Shown here: piece by piece, positions 1 to 7,400 of the stretch
How positions within the stretch are numbered: the first letter of the stretch is position 1
Layout of the letters: each line of letters begins with the position of its first letter
Source of the DNA: Streptomyces sp. NBC_01231
GTDB lineage: Bacteria; Actinomycetota; Actinomycetes; Streptomycetales; Streptomycetaceae
Length of the DNA: 64,000 nucleotides
NCBI GenBank assembly: GCA_035999765.1
Contig: CP108521.1
Span: forward strand, 6,138,001-6,202,000
Direction of reading: 5' to 3'
The notes under the pieces: model-generated
Told to the model about the DNA's origin: nothing
The model's database searches: none
What the model saw: only the letters and a program-made list of their open reading frames with translations
Program-made: the position numbers and the translations under genes

Positions 1-710
1 ACCAGCAACAGGGCGGTGGCCGACCAGGAGGAGCGCCGGGACCAGATCATGGCCAGGGCCAGCAGGGACCGGATCAGCCGCCACGCCAGCCGGCCCGGGA
101 GCGCGTACCACTCACCCAGCAGCGAGGACCAGACGTGACCTCCGGTGTGGTGGCCCAGTTCGTGCGCGAGTACGGCGGCCAGCTGCGACGTCGGCAGATG
201 TTCCAGGGCGAACCGGGTGACGCCGACGATGTGGCCGGCGGCGGCATAGGCGTTGAGGTCCTCGCTGTCCTCGATCCACAGGTCGTACGTCCGGCTGTCG
301 ATGCCCGCGCGTGCGGTCACCTCGCGCCAGACCGGAGCGAGCCGCGCGTACTCGGCGGGCATGGGGCGGTGCAGCCGCAGCAGATGGCGGGCCAGGAAGT
401 CCTCGGTGGGGCGGTGGAAGACCAGGGCGCCGGAGACGAGCCAGAGCAGTGGCGGTGCCCAGAGCGGGATGCCCAGCCAGGCCTCCAGCCCGCTGGAGGC
501 CAACAGCACGACCAGGAGGCTCATGACGGTGCCGGGCAGCCGCAGCACCAGCTGGCCGAGAGCCGTCGCGTCCAGGCCGCGTGCGTGGGCGGTGAAGTGC
601 AGCCGACCGGTCCGGTGACGGTAGTCGAGGTCGTCGGCGGGTGAGGGCCGGGACTCCTCGGCAGGCGAGGGTTCCTCCGGGTGCTGCGCGGGGTCGGTCG
701 GTCGGGACAT
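1..710 (-). CDS. M48-family zinc metallopeptidase (C-terminus beyond the window)
   Basis: Partial gene; translation from the ATG at 710 runs off the left edge after about 236 residues. The HELGHH motif near residues 186-191 is the M48 (HtpX/Ste24-like) zinc site: two His ligands plus the catalytic Glu; the third ligand lies outside. Two hydrophobic stretches (about residues 52-75 and 78-95) precede the catalytic domain, so it is probably an integral membrane protease facing the cytosol. It starts 24 nt after the PycTM-like gene on the same strand, as the last visible gene of the cyclase-led operon. Inference: it could process the membrane effector or act as an effector. The family call is firm, the role in the operon is not. 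Confidence 0.85.
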   Translation of the reverse strand, partial: MSRPTDPAQHPEEPSPAEESRPSPADDLDYRHRTGRLHFTAHARGLDATALGQLVLRLPGTVMSLLVVLLASSGLEAWLGIPLWAPPLLWLVSGALVFHRPTEDFLARHLLRLHRPMPAEYARLAPVWREVTARAGIDSRTYDLWIEDSEDLNAYAAAGHIVGVTRFALEHLPTSQLAAVLAHELGHHTGGHVWSSLLGEWYALPGRLAWRLIRSLLALAMIWSRRSSWSATALLL

Positions 711-734
711 GGTCGGTCTCCAGGTGTGGGGACG

Positions 735-1265
735 TCAGCCGATGAGCAGGGAAGCGGGCAGCAGGACCACGGCGACGCCGAGGGCGATCAGCCCGGCGCG
801 TATCCACTGGTGTTTGCGAACGGCGATCCGACTGGTCTCGGTCAGCGCGGTGATCGCGCCCGCCGCCGGGACCCGCTCGGTCTCGGCCAGGGCTTGCGCC
901 AAGTGGCCGCAGCGGGCGGCCCGTTGAATGTCTCCGAAGTACGACAGCGGTGCGCCGGGCGCCCATCTGCTGGTGCCGTGACGCGGTACGACGGCGAGGA
1001 GCAGCGCCAGCAGCGCGACGGCCAGGGCGACGACTCCGGACCACCATGCCGCACCACCGAGGGCGGACAGACGGGCCGGTGTCCAGTCGCGCCCGGCGAG
1101 CGAACCGCCGAGGACGCCGGCCGCCACACCAAGGGCTGACACGAGCACCGCCGCCTTGGCGTCCGCACGGGCGATCTCGGTGCGCAGGTCCGTGAGCAGC
1201 CGCTCCGCGGCCCGCGCACCGGGTGGCGACGGGGGCGTGGGGGTGCGCGGGTCGGTGCCGCTCAC
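735..1265 (-). CDS. PycTM-type (DUF5706) Pycsar effector-like membrane protein
   Basis: 176 aa with a GTG start that overlaps the stop of the upstream gene by 4 nt (GTGA), indicating translational coupling. The N-terminal helix (residues 18-38, pattern AERLL..LRTEIARADAKAAVL) followed by a hydrophobic segment (38-56), a second (74-94) and a C-terminal one (155-175) matches the Pycsar effector transmembrane family (PycTM, DUF5706). In Pycsar defence, a pyrimidine cyclase makes cCMP or cUMP on phage infection and the PycTM protein is activated, probably damaging the membrane. A cyclase-like gene heads this operon, which fits. The family assignment is from pattern recognition; ligand specificity cannot be read here. 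Confidence 0.75.
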   Translation of the reverse strand: MSGTDPRTPTPPSPPGARAAERLLTDLRTEIARADAKAAVLVSALGVAAGVLGGSLAGRDWTPARLSALGGAAWWSGVVALAVALLALLLAVVPRHGTSRWAPGAPLSYFGDIQRAARCGHLAQALAETERVPAAGAITALTETSRIAVRKHQWIRAGLIALGVAVVLLPASLLIG

Positions 1266-2617
1266 GGGGTGAGGCTCTTCTGGTCGTCGGCGTCGGCGTC
1301 GGCGTCGGCGTTGGTGCTGGTGTTGGTGTCGGCGTCGGGCGGTGGTTCGGGGGCGGTGGGGGAGCTGCCGTAGCCCGGGGGCGGCTGCCAGCCGGGGAAG
1401 GTGCCGACCGGGTCAGGGGAGGACGACTCCGGCGCGGGGGTGGCGGCCGGAGTCGCATCGGGACGCGGCGGCTTGCTCGTGGAGGGCCCCTCGTCGCCGT
1501 TCTTGGTGAGCGGTACGTCCGACGGCGAGGGCATGGTGAGAGGTGGGGGAGAGGCGGGACGGTCGGTCGGGGCGCCCAGCGCCTGCTGGTTGAAGATCTC
1601 GAACACGGCGTTCAGGGCCATCCGCTTGGGCCCTTCCAGCTCGTAGTCCTCGGCGTTGCCCTCGCTCAGCAGCTCCCGTGCCAGCTCCACCTTGGTCTGG
1701 ATCAGGCGTAGTTGGTCCTCGCGCATGCTGCTGATGACGAGACGTGAGTCCTCCGGATGCGCCGCGAGGTGCATGGCCCACGCCACCACACCGCCCTCTT
1801 CCAGATACCTCTGGTAGAACGCGATCTTCTCCGCCGCGAGCTGCTGGAGTTCGGTCTCGTGACGCGTGCGCTGGACGGCGAGTTCATGGCCCCGTCGCTC
1901 GTACTCCATGGCCCGCCCCAGCTGGAGCTCGTCCTGTTGTCGCACCCGGCGGTCGAGCTCGGCGTCGTACCGCATGCCGAGCTGCTCGGTGCGTATCTCC
2001 TCCGCGGAGGCGTGGTCGATGGACTGAAGGCGCCGTTCGTGGTCGATCTCCTGCTGGTCGCGGCGCAGACGCAGGGTCCAGATCACCTTCAGGCCCGCGG
2101 CCGCGCCGAGCGGAGCCCGGTGAGGGCCGGTCAGGGTACGCAGCAACTCGGCTTCGGCGCCGGCGCTGTCGTCGATGGTGAACCGGCGGGTGAGGAGCCG
2201 CGCGGCCTGCTGCACTTCGCCGAGGAGCAGGGTCGGTACGTCCCGGTGGCCGCTCCCGACGAAGACGGCGGGATCGACGACCTGCCAGGAAAACTCGATC
2301 GTGGCGGTGAACTCGAACGCGTCGTTGTCGCTCGGCAGGGGGATGACTGCTCGATGGGGGTGGACGCCCATGTCCACCTCGTAGACCGCCGTGTAGCGCT
2401 TCGCGGCTGCCTCACCGCGGCTCGGCCGTACGGGGGGCAGGTAGGCGTCGTACTCGCCCTTGCTCGTCGAGAAGACCAGGGCGTGGTCGATTCGGGTCAG
2501 GGACTTGCGGGCGAATCCGAAGCGTGAGAGCTGGCGCACGGTGATGACGGGATCGATCAGAGGTGTGTGCCGGTCGGCGGGTTGCTGCCAGTCCGGCGGC
2601 CGGTGGAGATCAGCCAT
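1262..2617 (-). CDS. SPFH/band-7-like protein with long coiled coil
   Basis: 451 aa. Residues 70-185 are beta-rich with patterns typical of SPFH/prohibitin-like domains (for example FEFTATIEFSWQVVDPAVFV at 101-120). A charged Glu/Arg/Gln-rich heptad region follows (about 185-275), probably a long coiled coil that oligomerises. The last 120 residues are Pro/Ser/Asp-rich and end in an Ala-Asp repeat encoded by a GGCGTC hexanucleotide tract. No N-terminal membrane anchor is obvious. The start overlaps the end of the preceding gene by 8 nt and the stop overlaps the next start. Such proteins scaffold membrane proteases (compare HflK/C with FtsH), so pairing with the M48 peptidase and membrane effector is suggestive. 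SPFH is a fold-level guess. Confidence 0.55.
   Translation of the reverse strand: MADLHRPPDWQQPADRHTPLIDPVITVRQLSRFGFARKSLTRIDHALVFSTSKGEYDAYLPPVRPSRGEAAAKRYTAVYEVDMGVHPHRAVIPLPSDNDAFEFTATIEFSWQVVDPAVFVGSGHRDVPTLLLGEVQQAARLLTRRFTIDDSAGAEAELLRTLTGPHRAPLGAAAGLKVIWTLRLRRDQQEIDHERRLQSIDHASAEEIRTEQLGMRYDAELDRRVRQQDELQLGRAMEYERRGHELAVQRTRHETELQQLAAEKIAFYQRYLEEGGVVAWAMHLAAHPEDSRLVISSMREDQLRLIQTKVELARELLSEGNAEDYELEGPKRMALNAVFEIFNQQALGAPTDRPASPPPLTMPSPSDVPLTKNGDEGPSTSKPPRPDATPAATPAPESSSPDPVGTFPGWQPPPGYGSSPTAPEPPPDADTNTSTNADADADADDQKSLTP
1285..1340. repeat. GGCGTC/GGTGTT hexanucleotide tract
   Basis: Degenerate 6-bp microsatellite (GGCGTC repeated, decaying to GGTGTT) inside the 3' end of the SPFH-like gene. 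It encodes an alternating Ala-Asp/Asn-Thr tail. Unit gain or loss would keep the frame and only change tail length. Confidence 0.7.
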
Positions 2618-4913
2618 GACGTGTGTCTCCTCGACTGGTCCATGCGGTGGGTATGAGGGGACCGGAAACCTCGGCGGGTTCCGGAAGGACGGTCAGCAGG
2701 CGGGCCGCCACCGCCGGCGGGAGCGCGCCGTCCTCGCCGCGCAGCGTGCGCAGCAGATGGCTGAGGCGCTGGTGTTCGGCGGAGCTGGTGACCAGCGCCG
2801 GGAGGAGCGATGCGAGCGCCCACTCGGTGGTGGGATCCCGGTCGGCGATGCGGACCCACCCGCTCAGTGCGTCTAGCGCGTCCCGGGTGTGCCGGAGGTC
2901 GTCGAGTGCCGCCCGCCACAGCCGTGCGATCCCGACGGCCGCCTGCCCGGCGCGGCCCGCGGAGGCGGTGTACCACTCGAGGAGCAGCGGAGGCCCGTAC
3001 GGCTCGTCGTCCTTGGTCCGGGCGCACGCGCTGAGGAAGCCGCGCACCGCGAGGTCGTGGGCCGGCCGGTCGTCGTCGAGCCGGGCCAGCAGTTCGGTGA
3101 GGACCTCGTCACGGACCGGCGAGAGCAGGAGCATCTCCACCGGCTGGGCAAGTTGTTCGATCATGACGGGGTCGAGGTCGTCGCCGTCCTCGCCGTCGAT
3201 GTCGGCCAGCCCGTACTCGTATCGGATGGCTCCGCGCAGTGCGGCGAGTGTCTGCCGCGGTCGCTCCGCGCCGATCAGGCCGTAGGCGCGGATGGCCACC
3301 CAGCGCATCCCCTCCTCCTCGCCCCCGCACCAGGTGTCGAGGATGCGGGGGATGTTCGGCGCGTCGAGCAGATGCGCGAGCGTCAGTGCGTTGACGGCGA
3401 CCAGTCGGTGGCGGAACAGACGGGACGCGGCCCATGGCTCGATCACCAGGGCCATCGTGGAGGGCAGGTCCGCGTAGGCGAGGACGGCGACGGTCGAGGC
3501 CGCACGGGTACGGACCAACGGACGCCCGTCGTCGGCGAGTCGGCGGAGCCAGTGGACCAGCGCGGGCCGGGCCGAGGGGTGGCCGGTCCACACCTCGCGC
3601 AGCAGCACGAGGGAGACCCGCTCGTCGCGGAACTCCGCCTTGGACTGGAGGACCGGACCCCACTCGGTGTTCTCCTCCGCGTGGTACGCCTTGGCGCGGG
3701 CGAGTTGCAGTCGCTTGCCGATGTGCGTCCCGAACACGGGCACCCGGGGACTCAGCGACGAGTTCTCGGTGTCCTGGAGGAAGGCGTACAGCAGGTCGCT
3801 CAGCTCCGCCGTCAGGGCGTACGGGCCTCCGTCGAAGGCCGCCAGGGCGACGAGGAACGCCTTGTCCCGCAGGGGGACCAGCTCCTCGTCCTCCTCGAAC
3901 CACTCCTGGACCTGGTTCTCCAGGCTGATCAGCGAGAAGTTCCCGACCTTCGTCTCGTCGACCTCCCCGTCCGCGTACCGCTCGAGGACCTTCGCGAAGG
4001 CCTCCACCTCACGCAACTGGTGGTCCCGGCCGAGGAATTCGGACACGGACGGGAGCGCCAGCAGCCGCTGTGCCGTGGCCTCGTCGGTCAGTTCGCGCAG
4101 ATGTGCCGCCAGTACGTCACCCGCGCCCGGTGGCTGCCAGGGGACGGGCGCGATGTCCTCAAGAGCGGCGTTGGGGCCTACCGTGATGACCAGGAAGGCG
4201 TTGTCCTTGGCCAGTTGGGCGCGCGCGGCGAGGAGATGCGGTTCCCGCAGGGGCGTGTCCCGACGGGTGGTCAGGTCGCACAGCACGTATCCCTTGGCCG
4301 GGAGCTGGTCGTCGCCGAGTTGCTTGACGAGCTCCGCCGGAGTGGTGTCGCGGACGAGGATGCGGACCGGGGACGCCCGGACACGGTGGAGCAGCATCAG
4401 CGCGGCTGTGCGTCGCCCGGTGAAGTGCGGGCCGGAGAGCACGAGGACCCGCTCCTCACGAAGCCGTGCCACCAGCCCCTCGAAGGCGCTCTCGTCGGTG
4501 ACGAAGTACGGGGCGAGACGGTCGAGCGTCGACTGCGGGACCTCGCCGGAGCCGTGGCCCGCCGCGGAGATGCCGAAACCGAACTGATAGACCTCCGTCT
4601 TGCTGCCCATGATCACGTCTCCGGCGACCAGGCCGCCGCTGACCCCGTGCTGGTCCCCGGCCACCAGACTGCCGCCGAACCGGGCGTTGGCACCGACGCC
4701 CATCGCCTTCGGGCTGTGGTCCACCAGGTCCCGGCGGGCGGACCACGCGTCCTGCGGCTGGTCGACCTCCTCCTGCTTGTCCTCGGGCGTCGGGTTCTCG
4801 GCCCCGGACTGCTGCGGTGCGTCGCCGTGCGCTCGCGCCTCCTTGTCACCGCCCTGCTGTGGCGGTGCCGAGCCCGCGACGGCCGGCTGGGGACCCGGCC
4901 CGCCCGTGCTCAT
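2610..4913 (-). CDS. Large P-loop-like protein with helical-repeat body
   Basis: 767 aa. Residues 1-70 are a disordered Gln/Glu/Pro-rich leader. Residues 79-103 carry a Gly-rich motif (GGSLVAGDQHGVSGG then GDVIMG), also present in the cyclase-like protein upstream. Residues 155-300 resemble an NTPase core: hydrophobic strand VLVLS, then GPHFTGRRT (161-169), a degenerate Walker A with Arg where Lys is expected, then a possible Walker-B-like strand (YVLCDL). The rest (about 380-750) is Ala/Leu/Arg-rich helical hairpins resembling HEAT-type repeats. The ATG overlaps the cyclase stop (ATGA). Likely a sensor or scaffold subunit of the conflict operon; NTP hydrolysis is uncertain. No named family was recognised with certainty. 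Confidence 0.65.
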   Translation of the reverse strand: MSTGGPGPQPAVAGSAPPQQGGDKEARAHGDAPQQSGAENPTPEDKQEEVDQPQDAWSARRDLVDHSPKAMGVGANARFGGSLVAGDQHGVSGGLVAGDVIMGSKTEVYQFGFGISAAGHGSGEVPQSTLDRLAPYFVTDESAFEGLVARLREERVLVLSGPHFTGRRTAALMLLHRVRASPVRILVRDTTPAELVKQLGDDQLPAKGYVLCDLTTRRDTPLREPHLLAARAQLAKDNAFLVITVGPNAALEDIAPVPWQPPGAGDVLAAHLRELTDEATAQRLLALPSVSEFLGRDHQLREVEAFAKVLERYADGEVDETKVGNFSLISLENQVQEWFEEDEELVPLRDKAFLVALAAFDGGPYALTAELSDLLYAFLQDTENSSLSPRVPVFGTHIGKRLQLARAKAYHAEENTEWGPVLQSKAEFRDERVSLVLLREVWTGHPSARPALVHWLRRLADDGRPLVRTRAASTVAVLAYADLPSTMALVIEPWAASRLFRHRLVAVNALTLAHLLDAPNIPRILDTWCGGEEEGMRWVAIRAYGLIGAERPRQTLAALRGAIRYEYGLADIDGEDGDDLDPVMIEQLAQPVEMLLLSPVRDEVLTELLARLDDDRPAHDLAVRGFLSACARTKDDEPYGPPLLLEWYTASAGRAGQAAVGIARLWRAALDDLRHTRDALDALSGWVRIADRDPTTEWALASLLPALVTSSAEHQRLSHLLRTLRGEDGALPPAVAARLLTVLPEPAEVSGPLIPTAWTSRGDTRHG

Positions 4914-5677
4914 TCCCGATCACCTCGCCCGGTAGGACGGCCTCCGAGGTGGACGTCACCGAGGACGGTCCCCTGTCCGGACACGCCGTGCTGGTCGCCG
5001 GCCACGTAGCTGCCGCCGAAGGAGGCACCGCTGAGGTCGACGGGGGCGGGTTGGGGGCGTGACGGGCGGGGTTCCTCCGCGGTGTCCGCGGCGGGGGAGC
5101 CCGAGGTACCGGGCTCCCCGTGCAGCCACGCCACCGTCGGCCCCTCCTTGGTCTCCACCGTGATGCGATGGAAGTCGTCCCGGCGTACGCCCAGCGGGCC
5201 GTGGCGGACCACTCCCTGGTAGATCCCGTCGGACACGCACATGACGCTGTCGCCCTCACGCTGCTTCAGGGCGTCGCGCAGTGGGTCGGCGTTGAGGAGG
5301 CGTACGGCGTGATTGAGGTCCGAGCCGACCCAGCCGTCGAGTTCGTCTACGGCCACGTAACCGGACGAGAGCAGGATGCGCAGGCGCATCCGGGCGCTGG
5401 CCGCGATCAGGCGGTTCTTGTTGTGGAGGAGGGCGGGGGTCTCCGTCAGGAGGGTTTTCAGCAGGGTCGGCACGGAGACCTTGGCGTCGATGAGCTCCAT
5501 CACGGAGTCACCGCGGTCCGCGCGCAGCCGAGCGGTCTCGTCGACATCGGCCGCGAGGAGGGTGGCGTCGACGATCTCGTACAGGAGCCGCCGCAGGAAT
5601 GCCTGTTCCACGTCGTCGCGGGAGCCGTACTGCTCTATGTCGAAGAGGAGGAGGGTGCGGTACACGGGATCGGTCAT
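4910..5677 (-). CDS. Class III nucleotide-cyclase-like protein (Pycsar-like)
   Basis: 255 aa from the ATG at 5677; an in-frame GTG at 5686 is possible, and a GTG at 5749 would lie inside the CRP-type operator. Residues 5-180 look like a class III cyclase catalytic domain: LLLFDIEQY supplies the first metal Asp (D13), RADRGDSVM the second (D57), and GWVGSDLNHAVRLL the Asn/Arg transition-state pair (N122, R126). A Pro-rich linker leads to a C-terminal GGSYVAGDQHGVSG motif (221-234) shared with the downstream protein. Pycsar PycC enzymes are class III-like cyclases making cCMP/cUMP. The downstream PycTM-like gene supports that reading, but the nucleotide base cannot be deduced. First gene of the coupled operon; no clear Shine-Dalgarno. 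Confidence 0.7.
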   Translation of the reverse strand: MTDPVYRTLLLFDIEQYGSRDDVEQAFLRRLLYEIVDATLLAADVDETARLRADRGDSVMELIDAKVSVPTLLKTLLTETPALLHNKNRLIAASARMRLRILLSSGYVAVDELDGWVGSDLNHAVRLLNADPLRDALKQREGDSVMCVSDGIYQGVVRHGPLGVRRDDFHRITVETKEGPTVAWLHGEPGTSGSPAADTAEEPRPSRPQPAPVDLSGASFGGSYVAGDQHGVSGQGTVLGDVHLGGRPTGRGDRE

Positions 5678-5734
5678 GTACAGCACGATGACGGGACCGG
5701 TCCGCGCGTCGGAGGACCGATGACACGGACGGTC

Positions 5735-5750
5735 TGTGACCGTGTGCACA
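5735..5750 (-). promoter_or_regulatory. CRP-type operator upstream of the cyclase gene
   Basis: On the + strand it reads TGTGACCGTGTGCACA, that is TGTGA-N6-GCACA. Read on the minus strand it also fits GTG-N6-GNCAC, the motif reported for Streptomyces Crp. It lies 58-73 nt before the cyclase ATG and 43 nt after the stop of the CRP/FNR-family gene, in the only sizeable gap of this gene cluster. Confidence 0.5.
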
Positions 5751-5792
5751 GAACAAGAGCCGTGTCTGTGCGGGCAGTTGGGTCAGGCGTGG

Positions 5793-6557
5793 CTACGCGG
5801 GCCGTTCCCCGATGATGCGGCGCAGGATGTCCGGGCGCAGGACGACGATGCCGCGGCGGCGGGTGACGACCACCTGCCTGTCCCGCAGTTCCTTCAGGAG
5901 CCGGGCCACCGCCTCCCGGGAGGAGCCGACGGAGCCGGCGAACTCCTGCTGGCTGAGCCGGAGGGTGAGTTCGACGCCCTCGTCGGTGCGGTGGCCGTGG
6001 GTGCGCACCAGCTCGAGCAGCAGGACGGCCAGCCGCTCGCGCACCGTGAGCGCCGCCCACTCCAGCCGGCGGCGATCGGTGGAGCGCTGTCGGTCCGTGG
6101 TCAGGCTCAGCAACCGGAGGGCCACCCTGGGACTGCCGGCGAGGAACGCGGTGAATCGGGTCTCGTCGATGACCACCGCGTCGACGGGCTCCAGCGCCGT
6201 CACGGTCGCCGAGCGGTGACGGCCGCTGAGCGCGGCGCCCTCCCCGATGATGTCGCCCGGGCCGCGCAGCGCGAGCAGGGCCTCGTAGCCGTTGGCGGCG
6301 ATGGCCGTGACCTTCGTCCAGCCGTGCAGGAGGAGCAGCACATGGGCGGAGGGCTCGTCCTGGTGCATGATCACGCCGCGCGCCGGATAGCGCAGGGGCC
6401 GTCCGATGGCGAGCAGGGCGGCGCGGTCCTCCTTCTCCAGGCGGGCGAGGAAGGGCACACCGTCGTCGAAACCGTCGTCGTCCCACGCGCGTGTACGTGC
6501 CCCGAGCATGCCGCTGCCCCCGTGTTCACCTGTGCCGATGACGTCGATGCCGTTCAT
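5793..6557 (-). CDS. CRP/FNR-family transcription regulator
   Basis: 254 aa from the ATG at 6557; a later ATG at 6509, with a G-rich stretch before it, is a plausible alternative. Residues 35-145 form the cNMP-binding beta-barrel, including a phosphate-cassette-like segment GDIIGEGAALSGRHRSATV (101-119) with Glu106 and Arg115-Ser116, the residues that contact cyclic nucleotide in CRP. A dimerisation helix follows (about 148-185), then a winged HTH (about 195-245, recognition helix around SSREAVARLLKEL). It precedes the cyclase gene by 115 nt on the same strand, with a CRP-type site between them. Inference: it controls the cyclase operon and may sense its product. It may instead be an independent global regulator. 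Confidence 0.85.
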   Translation of the reverse strand: MNGIDVIGTGEHGGSGMLGARTRAWDDDGFDDGVPFLARLEKEDRAALLAIGRPLRYPARGVIMHQDEPSAHVLLLLHGWTKVTAIAANGYEALLALRGPGDIIGEGAALSGRHRSATVTALEPVDAVVIDETRFTAFLAGSPRVALRLLSLTTDRQRSTDRRRLEWAALTVRERLAVLLLELVRTHGHRTDEGVELTLRLSQQEFAGSVGSSREAVARLLKELRDRQVVVTRRRGIVVLRPDILRRIIGERPA

Positions 6558-6702
6558 GACGTCGGTGCCGCAACCAGCCAACGTACTTGAAGGGGACTGG
6601 CGGGAAACGGGCGACAATCGGCCGCGTGGCCGACGCTCGCCGTCCGCGCGCACGGGTGTGGGCGCATGATGGAGACATCTCGCCGTCCGGGAGGTGCTCC
6701 CC

Positions 6703-7263
6703 GTGTCGCATCCGTCGTATCCGTCGTGGCAGCCCTCACAGCCCTCACAGCCCTGGCAGACCGGGCCAAGGCCCTCGCCGGGCCCAGCCACCCCACACAT
6801 GCTCGCCGCGCACGCCGACCGGGAGCGGGCCGTGGACGTGCTCAGGGCGGGGTACGGCGAGGGGCGGCTGGAGAAAGCGGAGTTCGACCAGCGGGTGGCG
6901 CGGGCCTACGCGGCCCGCACGGTGGGAGAACTGGCGCTGCTGGTCGCCGACCTGCCCATGGGGCCCGTACCGCAGCCGGGGCCCGCTCCGGTCGTCCCGC
7001 GGACGTTTCTGCCCGCACCACGGCCGCGGACCAACGGGAAGGCCGTGGGAGCCGCTGTGTGCGGACTGCTGTGTGTGCCGACCTTCGGGCTCACCGGACT
7101 TCCGGCGGTCATTCTCGGCCACGCGGCCCGCTCGGAGATCCAGCGCAGTGGGGAGGGCGGTGACGGGCTCGCCATGACCGGGCTGGTCCTCGGCTGGTTG
7201 TCCACCGCGGGGTGGGCGCTCGTCCTGACGCTGGTGCTGGTGGTGGGGATCACAGTCGGTTGA
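6703..7263 (+). CDS. DUF1707 and DUF4190-like membrane protein
   Basis: 186 aa. The GTG at 6703 is chosen because GGGAGG lies 8 nt upstream; a GTG at 6694 overlaps that site. After a Pro/Ser/Gln-rich leader, residues about 32-85 form the DUF1707 domain (ADRERAVDVLRAGYGEGRL, then FDQRV..AYAARTVGELALLVADL), a short actinobacterial module often at the N-terminus of membrane proteins. Two hydrophobic segments follow (about 110-135 and 155-185), resembling DUF4190. It is divergent from the CRP-like gene with 145 nt between starts. Function unknown. Its stop codon abuts the right end of the tnpB element. Confidence 0.8.
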   Translation: MSHPSYPSWQPSQPSQPWQTGPRPSPGPATPHMLAAHADRERAVDVLRAGYGEGRLEKAEFDQRVARAYAARTVGELALLVADLPMGPVPQPGPAPVVPRTFLPAPRPRTNGKAVGAAVCGLLCVPTFGLTGLPAVILGHAARSEIQRSGEGGDGLAMTGLVLGWLSTAGWALVLTLVLVVGITVG

Positions 7264-7400
7264 CCTCCTCCCCCTCGTAAACGAGGGGGATTCCTACGGC
7301 TCGCGCCGTGGGGGTTCCTGCTTCGTCGCCGGCTGCCCGCCCGGAGTTCTCCGTTGAGGTCTTACACCAGCTCCACAGGCTGTCACCGTCAGTCCGACGG
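7264..7400 (-). ncRNA. Candidate omega (right-end) RNA of TnpB
   Basis: In this family the guide RNA overlaps the 3' end of tnpB and the right end of the element. The folded right end here (hairpins at 7270-7289 and 7296-7309) is the expected scaffold. A guide would then be copied from DNA just outside the end, here the minus strand of the last bases of the DUF1707 gene. This is inferred from family knowledge; no transcript evidence is visible. Confidence 0.4.

Noticed and set aside
2889..5009. Long plus-strand frame opposite the large conflict-operon protein
   Set aside because: Antisense to a well-supported gene; Arg/Gly/Val composition is the GC-bias shadow of the real coding strand.
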